DNA from: Molanna angustata
Lineage: Eukaryota; Arthropoda; Insecta; Trichoptera; Molannidae
DNA length: 64,000 bases
Assembly (NCBI GenBank): GCA_963576475.1
Contig: OY754971.1
Coordinates: 32,501 to 96,500 of the forward strand
Direction of reading: 5' to 3'
The notes beneath the pieces are model-generated. The model ran no database searches and was not told where the DNA came from. It saw nothing but the letters and a program-made list of their open reading frames with translations. Below are positions 56,266 to 64,000 of the stretch, piece by piece. Each line of letters starts with the position of its first letter. Positions within the stretch are counted from its first letter, which is position 1. A program made the translations under genes and the position numbers.

Positions 56266-57895
56266 GCCTTTTAATGAGATCCCTATCAATTCAATTTTGA
56301 AAGTTCTATATATTGTAATACTGAAATTCTTTTCGCTTGAAAATAAGGAATTTTTACTACAGCCATCTATGGGTGAAATTATGAACAACAATCTTATTAT
56401 TTTATTTATTTTTGTTGGAACGCCATCTATTGAGAGAATTGGTTTTTTGTATACAATATATAGAACTTTACAATATATAGAACTTATGTATGATATTATG
56501 TGTCAACTCGTAATTAAATGCAATAAAAATGTTTTAAACCTTTATCTTTTTAATTTAATCTAGAATTGTAAGACAGAACCCATACTGTGATGCAATTCGT
56601 CAACTTTCCCTATGCATATAGAATTTGAGGATGTTTTTAAAATACAATTTATCTATAAATCCTTAAGTTTTCGCAAAAAATAATGTTTGTATTATTGTAG
56701 GTAAATATATTATCTATAATATAGTAAACATTCCATCAAAAGTCATATCTTACAAATCCCTTAACATTAGGCGGGTCTCCCCTATTGTTTGCAATTTATC
56801 ATTATGTAAAATTTGTAATTTGCAATATATATTGAAATAAATTATAATTTTCTAACTTTTGTTTTCACCACTACAGAGTATTTTATGTTAACCCGTTTCT
56901 GAGATGACCCATGATGACTCCCTCATCCACAAAAAAACATTATACTAAAATTAACAACTATCTACAGAACGTTTGCAGTGCTATTGTAGTTGGTGAGCGA
57001 GGTTTATACTAGAAGATAACGGGAACATAATGAACAGAGTAGTTCTTTTTAAATTAAGATTATTATTAATTATTACTTATTTTTTATTTATTGATTTCTA
57101 TATCGCTAGAGATTTCTATAGCGCTGTGAGGCACCGGCTTAGAATAGTGCTTCCACTCTTTTCTATTATTGCTTTCGAGTGTCCCGTAAGAGCCGGGTAA
57201 TCGAAAATACATCAGGCAACAATAACATCTGACATAGTTCAGCAATGAGGTTCACCACCCATTCTGAATGTAGTGCCTTTTAGGTGAGACGAGACTGGTG
57301 TGTGGACATACACAGATGTGTTGTGCTCCCTTTTATAAGGCAATGCACACCCCCACACCTTTCGCTGATTACCCCACATTGTGGGATATGCCGTGATGGT
57401 ATGAATGAATATCTCTAGAGCCTATAAGTTATTGAATCTTGGACCCCCCTTATTTATATGCAAGACTTTTACCTCTGTTTACTTGTCAAAATATATATTT
57501 TTTTTCTTGATTTTTGGTTCCTTGATTCTAGTTTCATAATTTCGGCCTGTTTTACCTACATATGTATATGAAAGGCTGGACAGTCACAACAATTCAATTT
57601 AAAATCCCCAGAGATAATAACCAAGAATCTACCCACATTATTATATGTATAAAAGCCCTGTTTCATGTCTGACAGTAAATCTTTAACTAATGGTTAGTTT
57701 AATTTTTCATTAACATAAAACATTATATGCCATTTATGATTATCTAAATTATTAATTGCTTTTCCACTGTATAAATATTTATTTTCCTGATATATTTATA
57801 GTATTATTTATGTTTGTGTTATATCCATTATTTACCATAATATAGCTTTCTGTTTTCAACTCAATATTAAAATTGACATTTGTCATAGTAACGAT
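56266..57895. other. numb intron with a possible TE fragment at 57120-57415
   Basis: Mostly AT-rich intron. A more GC-balanced segment at 57120-57415 (TTTCGAGTGTCCCGTAAGAG, ACCCCACATTGTGGGATATG) has the look of a retroelement UTR, but no coding piece is visible. Nothing else is supported. Confidence 0.4.
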
Positions 57896-60591
57896 ATATC
57901 AGTGAGTACAATATGGCAGATAGTTTATGTGATGTAGGATGATTATATCAGTGAGTACAATATGGCAGATAGTTTATGTGATGTAGGATGATTATATCAG
58001 TGAGTACAATATGGCAGATAGTTTATGTGATGTAGGATGATTATATCAGTGAGTACAATATGGCAGATAGTTTATGTGATGTAGGATGATTATATCAGTG
58101 AGTACAATATGGCAGATAGTTTATGTGATGTAGGATGATTATATCAGTGAGTACAATATGGCAGATAGTTTATGTGATGTAGGATGATTATATCAGTGAG
58201 TACAATATGGCAGATAGTTTATGTGATGTAGGATGATTATATCAGTGAGTACGATATGGCAGATAGTTTATGTGGTGTAGGATGATTATATCAGTGAGTA
58301 CAATATGGCAGATAGTTTATGTGATGTAGGATGATTATATCAGTGAGTACAATATGGCAGATAGTTTATGTGATGTAGGATGATTATATCAGTGAGTACA
58401 ATATGGCAGATAGTTTATGTGATGTAGGATGATTATATCAGTGAGTACAATATGGCAGATAGTTTATGTGGTGTAGGATGATTATATCAGTGAGTACGAT
58501 ATGGCAGATAGTTTATGTGATGTAGGATGATTATATCAGTGAGTACAATATGGCAGATAGTTTATGTGGTGTAGGATGATTATATCAGTGAGTACAATAT
58601 GGCAGATAGTTTATGTGATGTAGGATGATTATATCAGTGAGTACAATATGGCAGATAGTTTATGTGATGTAGGATGATTATATCAGTGAGTACAATATGG
58701 CAGATAGTTTATGTGATGTAGGATGATTATATCAGTGAGTACAATATGGCAGATAGTTTATGTGGTGTAGGATGATTATATCAGTGAGTACGATATGGCA
58801 GATAGTTTATGTGATGTAGGATGATTATATCAGTGAGTACAATATGGCAGATAGTTTATGTGATGTAGGATGATTATATCAGTGAGTACAATATGGCAGA
58901 TAGTTTATGTGATGTAGGATGATTATATCAGTGAGTACAATATGGCAGATAGTTTATGTGATGTAGGATGATTATATCAGTGAGTACAATATGGCAGATA
59001 GTTTATGTGGTGTAGGATGATTATATCAGTGAGTACGATATGGCAGATAGTTTATGTGATGTAGGATGATTATATCAGTGAGTACAATATGGCAGATAGT
59101 TTATGTGGTGTAGGATGATTATATCAGTGAGTACAATATGGCAGATAGTTTATGTGGTGTAGGATGATTATATCAGTGAGTACGATATGGCAGATAGTTT
59201 ATGTGATGTAGGATGATTATATCAGTGAGTACAATATGGCAGATAGTTTATGTGATGTAGGATGATTATATCAGTGAGTACAATATGGCAGATAGTTTAT
59301 GTGGTGTAGGATGATTATATCAGTGAGTACGATATGGCAGATAGTTTATGTGATGTAGGATGATTATATCAGTGAGTACAATATGGCAGATAGTTTATGT
59401 GATGTAGGATGATTATATCAGTGAGTACAATATGGCAGATAGTTTATGTGGTGTAGGATGATTATATCAGTGAGTACGATATGGCAGATAGTTTATGTGA
59501 TGTAGGATGATTATATCAGTGAGTACAATATGGCAGATAGTTTATGTGATGTAGGATGATTATATCAGTGAGTACAATATGGCAGATAGTTTATGTGATG
59601 TAGGATGATTATATCAGTGAGTACAATATGGCAGATAGTTTATGTGATGTAGGATGATTATATCAGTGAGTACAATATGGCAGATAGTTTATGTGGTGTA
59701 GGATGATTATATCAGTGAGTACGATATGGCAGATAGTTTATGTGATGTAGGATGATTATATCAGTGAGTACAATATGGCAGATAGTTTATGTGATGTAGG
59801 ATGATTATATCAGTGAGTACAATATGGCAGATAGTTTATGTGATGTAGGATGATTATATCAGTGAGTACAATATGGCAGATAGTTTATGTGATGTAGGAT
59901 GATTATATCAGTGAGTACAATATGGCAGATAGTTTATGTGATGTAGGATGATTATATCAGTGAGTACAATATGGCAGATAGTTTATGTGATGTAGGATGA
60001 TTATATCAGTGAGTACAATATGGCAGATAGTTTATGTGATGTAGGATGATTATATCAGTGAGTACAATATGGCAGATAGTTTATGTGATGTAGGATGATT
60101 ATATCAGTGAGTACAATATGGCAGATAGTTTATGTGATGTAGGATGATTATATCAGTGAGTACAATATGGCAGATAGTTTATGTGATGTAGGATGATTAT
60201 ATCAGTGAGTACAATATGGCAGATAGTTTATGTGATGTAGGATGATTATATCAGTGAGTACAATATGGCAGATAGTTTATGTGATGTAGGATGATTATAT
60301 CAGTGAGTACAATATGGCAGATAGTTTATGTGATGTAGGATGATTATATCAGTGAGTACAATATGGCAGATAGTTTATGTGATGTAAGATGATTATATCA
60401 GTGAGTACGATATGGCAGATAGTTTATGTGATGTAGGATGATTATATCAGTGAGTACAATATGGCAGATAGTTTATGTGATGTAGGATGATTATATCAGT
60501 GAGTACAATATGGCAGATAGTTTATGTGATGTAAGATGATTATATCAGTGAGTACGATATGGCAGATAGTTTATGTGATGTAGGATGATTA
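57896..60591. repeat. 49-bp minisatellite, about 55 copies
   Basis: The unit CAGTGAGTACAATATGGCAG plus ATAGTTTATGTGATGTAGGATGATTATAT repeats with period 49 over 2.7 kb. Variants are TACGAT for TACAAT, GTGGTG for GTGATG, and GTAAGA for GTAGGA. A GTGGTG unit is usually followed by a TACGAT unit, which shows higher-order amplification. Confidence 0.96.
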
Positions 60592-61021
60592 GATAAGTTT
60601 TCGGAGCGGGTTTGCTCCAAAACCGGCAAACACAAAATACTATATAATGGTGAAAAAAAATAATTTGTAATTTTAATTTATTATCCATACATAATATAAT
60701 GTACAAAGGAATAATATAATGTCAAATAATTTGTTATACACAATAACAAATGTCAGCAGCAAGAAGCATCTTTTTAACATAACATGACAAAATAACTAGA
60801 TCATTCTTGGCTTCACTATTGTAAATTGCAAATAAATTACTGCAGATTGCAAACTCTCCCCAATGCTATGTAGTGTGCTTCTTCAGAAGAGTATAATGGA
60901 TCCTAATAGCTGATGTCTCCTTTGTATTAATTTATAATGTGAAATGCAGTAGAATCTTATTTTATCTAAAGATGGCAACAATAGGTATAGGTAGGTACAT
61001 ATATTATCAAGAAAGTATTAC
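60592..61021. other. numb intron, nothing recognised
   Basis: AT-rich DNA. The minus-strand donor GTAATA lies at 61021-61016. Confidence 0.6.
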
Positions 61022-61235
61022 TTATTATTGAGATGTGAGAATCCTCTAAAAGATCCTTGTCTCTCCAGCATGTGTGGTGCGGCATGTGGTCGAGCTATTG
61101 CAAAGGGGTTGGGAGGAGCCCCTCCTCCTCCTCCCTCAGCACTGCCCGCAGATGGAAGTGACGGAGCTACTGCTGCTACAGTAACTGTTGACGGAGGTGA
61201 GGAAATGCTACCACTGTTGTTCTTCCCAGCCATTC
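61022..61235 (-). CDS. numb: Numb, internal exon with NPF motif
   Basis: This exon of 214 nt lies between acceptor CAG (61238-61236) and donor GTAATA (61021). It encodes a Ser/Pro/Gly-rich linker and then NPFAIARPHAAPHMLERQGSF, closely matching the fly segment with NPFAIERPHATPNMLERQ. The Ser in RQGSFRGF corresponds to a conserved phosphorylation region. The first two bases (GA) complete a Gly codon begun by the upstream exon. The last two (AA) combine with T of the terminal exon to give Asn. An alternative acceptor 3 bp upstream would add one residue. Confidence 0.9.
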
Positions 61236-62175
61236 CTGCTATCAACATTCACTTTATATTTTATTTAATAATTAAACTATCTACCTACATAATATTATAT
61301 TAGGTATATCTGACCAAGTATAGACCATGACAAATATATAATAAACACTTCTTTTGACCCTATATGAGTAGAGAAAGTGAAGCAAACATCTTCTGCCAGG
61401 AATCAAACCCAAGATGCTACCACTGAAGCCAAACGACTTATCACTTGTGTCACAGCAATCAACTATAATTATACTATTTATCATCAAAACTATGGATGTA
61501 GATACTCTCCATAGGCCCGGTATTTGAGTTGCCCCTGAAATCATTGATTGTAGTAATCCAAGTTAAATGATTAGGGGAGATTAAATTACATTCACGTATT
61601 ACAGTACAAAATGAAAATACAGTTACGTAATCTTCTACTATAGACATATTTTTTAAAGAAAATAAATATCAATACATGAACCATTTGTATATTAAGTATT
61701 TTATTACCAACAAAAACAAATCATGATTATAATTATTATTATGCATAGTTATTTGTAGTAAAATGAAACAAAACATTAATGAGTATGGCAATTAGTGCGC
61801 CACCTGGCGATAAAAGACTAGAAACAATACTTAACTCAAGATTAAGATACGCGATCCGCCAGAAACGTTGAGTTATATATTTGTCGTTTAGTGACGTATT
61901 TAAGGGAAGATTAGGTACTGAAATACGCAATATTTTTGTTAAACTCTCAAGGGCCAACTCAAATACCCGGCCATAGAATATATTATTTAAAAAAATATAT
62001 ACCTACTTAGCATTGTTCAACATTTTCCAATAATTATTATTGAGTACATAACCAATAAAATATTTCATGCTATACAGAATGTTTTATCAGTTGTCAAAAC
62101 ATATTGTGTTGGAAAGCTTGCATAGATGACAATATGGCCAAATCAGTTCTAAGGAGACAAACATCTTTAAATTTA
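61236..62175. other. numb intron, nothing recognised
   Basis: AT-rich intronic DNA with short open frames that carry no known motif. Confidence 0.6.
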
Positions 62176-63375
62176 AACAAATAGTAATTATACTAACGTT
62201 GTGTGCACTTTTGCATTCCCAGTAAAATTACTAGTGTAGTGAATATTACTATAACTCCAACTTGAAATTAAAACAAATAGTAATTATACTAACGTTGTGT
62301 GCCATACATGTTTGCATTCCCAGTAAAATTACTAGTGTAGTGAATATTACTATAACTCCAACTTGAAATTAAAACAAATAGTAATTATACTAACGTTGTG
62401 TGCCATACATGTTTGCATTCCCAGTAAAATTACTAGTGTAGTGAATATTACTATAACTCCAACTTGAAATTAAAACAAATAGTAATTATACTAACGTTGT
62501 GTGCCATACATGTTTGCATTCCCAGTAAAATTACTAGTGTAGTGAATATTACTATAACTCCAACTTGAAATTAAAACAAATAGTAATTATACTAACGTTG
62601 TGTGCCATACATGTTTGCATTCCCAGTAAAATTACTAGTGTAGTGAATATTACTATAACTCCAACTTGAAATTAAAACAAATAGTAATTATACTAACGTT
62701 GTGTGCCATACATGTTTGCATTCCCAGTAAAATTACTAGTGTAGTGAATATTACTATAACTCCAACTTGAAATTAAAACAAATAGTAATTATACTAACGT
62801 TGTGTGCCATACATGTTTGCATTCCCAGTAAAATTACTAGTGTAGTGAATATTACTATAACTCCAACTTGAAATTAAAACAAATAGTAATTATACTAACG
62901 TTGTGTGCCATACATGTTTGCATTCCCAGTAAAATTACTAGTGTAGTGAATATTACTATAACTCCAACTTGAAATTAAAACAAATAGTAATTATACTAAC
63001 GTTGTGTGCCATACATGTTTGCATTCCCAGTAAAATTACTAGTGTAGTGAATATTACTATAACTCCAACTTGAAATTAAAACAAATAGTAATTATACTAA
63101 CGTTGTGTGCCATACATGTTTGCATTCCCAGTAAAATTACTAGTGTAGTGAATATTACTATAACTCCAACTTGAAATTAAAACAAATAGTAATTATACTA
63201 ACGTTGTGTGCCATACATGTTTGCATTCCCAGTAAAATTACTAGTGTAGTGAATATTACTATAACTCCAACTTGAAATTAAAACAAATAGTAATTATACT
63301 AACGTTGTGTGCCATACATGTTTGCATTCCCAGTAAAATTACAGGTGTAGTGAATATTACTGTAACTCCAACTTG
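62176..63375. repeat. 101-bp minisatellite, 12 copies
   Basis: Unit of 101 bp (TAATTATACTAACGTTGTGT, then GCCATACATGTTTGCATTCC, and so on), almost invariant. The first copy is 96 bp because GCACTTTTGC replaces GCCATACATGTTTGC. The last copy has ACAGGTG for ACTAGTG. It lies in the numb intron, 155 bp from the PTB exon. Confidence 0.96.
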
Positions 63376-63529
63376 GTTAGTAAAAATCGGAAGGTGTCGG
63401 ATGGATGGTTTCCACCAACCAAAGTGTCTCTTAATGGAAGACATGATGTAATTCACCGGCAGTCATGAAATGTTGCTCTTTTAGTAAAATGTGATGTTAG
63501 TGTTATAACTCTAAAATATAATATTTTAC

Positions 63530-63726
63530 CGTTAGATAATATTTTATGGTGATGTGATTTGGTCAATTCAGCTGCAATAAGAGTATCTTTGTCCCGTCTC
63601 TGTTTCCTCTCCAAACAAGCGGAGAAGGCGCAACCAACAGCATGAGATAATCTTTCACCGGGATCTCTAACAGCCAGGAATCCATGACACATCCAACGTC
63701 TAGTTGTGCCATCGCGACATATATAA
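63530..63726 (-). CDS. numb: Numb, exon encoding the end of the PTB domain
   Basis: 197 nt after acceptor TTTTCAG (63733-63727). It encodes [20 protein letters not shown], then [20 protein letters not shown] and KQRRDKD, which is the C-terminal part of the phosphotyrosine-binding domain and almost identical to fly and human Numb. The tail [18 protein letters not shown] is less conserved. The donor is read at 63529 (G|GTAAAAT), because it gives a phase-1 junction that fits the next exon and no better GT precedes the stop-bearing read-through. Upstream exons (N terminus and start of PTB) lie to the right of the window. Confidence 0.92.
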
Positions 63727-64000
63727 CTGAAAACATCAAACACACACATATTATTTATTGTAAACCAAACTTTGAATGTACATTCACATACTTCTCCAAC
63801 TACTATTGCACCAGCTCATCTATCAAGAAAATTTATTTTAGTTATGAAAACTAAAGAAAAAAAGATTAAGAAGTATCAAAAGGATCAACTAAATTAATTA
63901 AATTAATGCATATTACCTACACACAACATTACCTACACACTATATTACCTATAGGTACATGATCCAACCATAGATGGTGATAGCATGTATAGTTGAAGAA
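63727..64000. other. numb intron at the window edge
   Basis: AT-rich DNA upstream of the PTB exon. No further numb exon is seen before the window ends. Confidence 0.6.

Noticed and set aside
61739..61957. 72-codon minus-strand frame in the numb intron as an extra numb exon
   Set aside because: No similarity to Numb, and the flanking exons already join in phase without it.
57896..63375. CRISPR array interpretation of the 49-bp and 101-bp repeats
   Set aside because: There are no unique spacers, and the context is introns of an insect gene.

Overview
The window reads as the left end of an insect chromosome. It opens with about 1.3 kb of pure AACCT repeat (TTAGG on the other strand, the usual insect telomere motif). 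It then runs through a telomere packed with telomere-targeted non-LTR retrotransposons and a transposon-rich subtelomere, and reaches the 3' half of a single-copy developmental gene, numb, on the minus strand. The AT-rich DNA, the short (TAGG)/(TACC) and (ATAAT) runs and the TRAS-type telomere elements suggest an aphid or related hemipteran. A lepidopteran cannot be excluded; this is inference.

1-33.8 kb, telomere. Five TRAS-like elements lie in the same orientation, each between AACCT repeats, with poly(A) tails toward the centromere. Copies 1, 2 and 4 (1.3-7.6, 7.6-13.7 and 21.1-28.0 kb) belong to one family (type A). Copy 3 (13.8-20.8 kb) is a divergent family (type B). Copy 5 (28.0-33.8 kb, type C) is an old, gutted element invaded by two Jockey/CR1-like copies and a reversed non-LTR fragment. 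Type A and B elements encode a zinc-knuckle Gag-like ORF1 and an ORF2 with APE endonuclease, RT, RNase H and a C-terminal zinc motif. Every ORF2 carries at least one lesion, often in a homopolymer. The 3' UTRs share two RNA-like secondary structures whose stems covary between families.

33.8-46.4 kb, nested elements. An I/LOA-like element (33.84-35.14 kb) appears to continue at 44.86-45.2 kb. Between the two parts lie a GC-rich unidentified block, a reversed CR1-like fragment, and, inside that, a complete 7.8-kb Ty3/Gypsy element (36139-43923) with near-identical LTRs and a candidate ATCT target duplication. An RTE-like tail and a 250-bp MITE follow.

46.4-64 kb, subtelomeric gene region. A 33-bp minisatellite and about 3.6 kb of featureless AT-rich DNA precede numb. 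Three numb exons on the minus strand (63726-63530, 61235-61022, 51011-50564) splice in phase. They encode the end of the PTB domain, NPF and DPF motifs, the conserved aPKC-type serine region and the C terminus; the 5' exons lie beyond the window. The 10-kb intron holds a mariner relic, two hairpin MITEs, a large inverted-repeat structure containing a 39-bp minisatellite, and about 55 copies of a 49-bp repeat. The next intron holds 12 copies of a 101-bp repeat.
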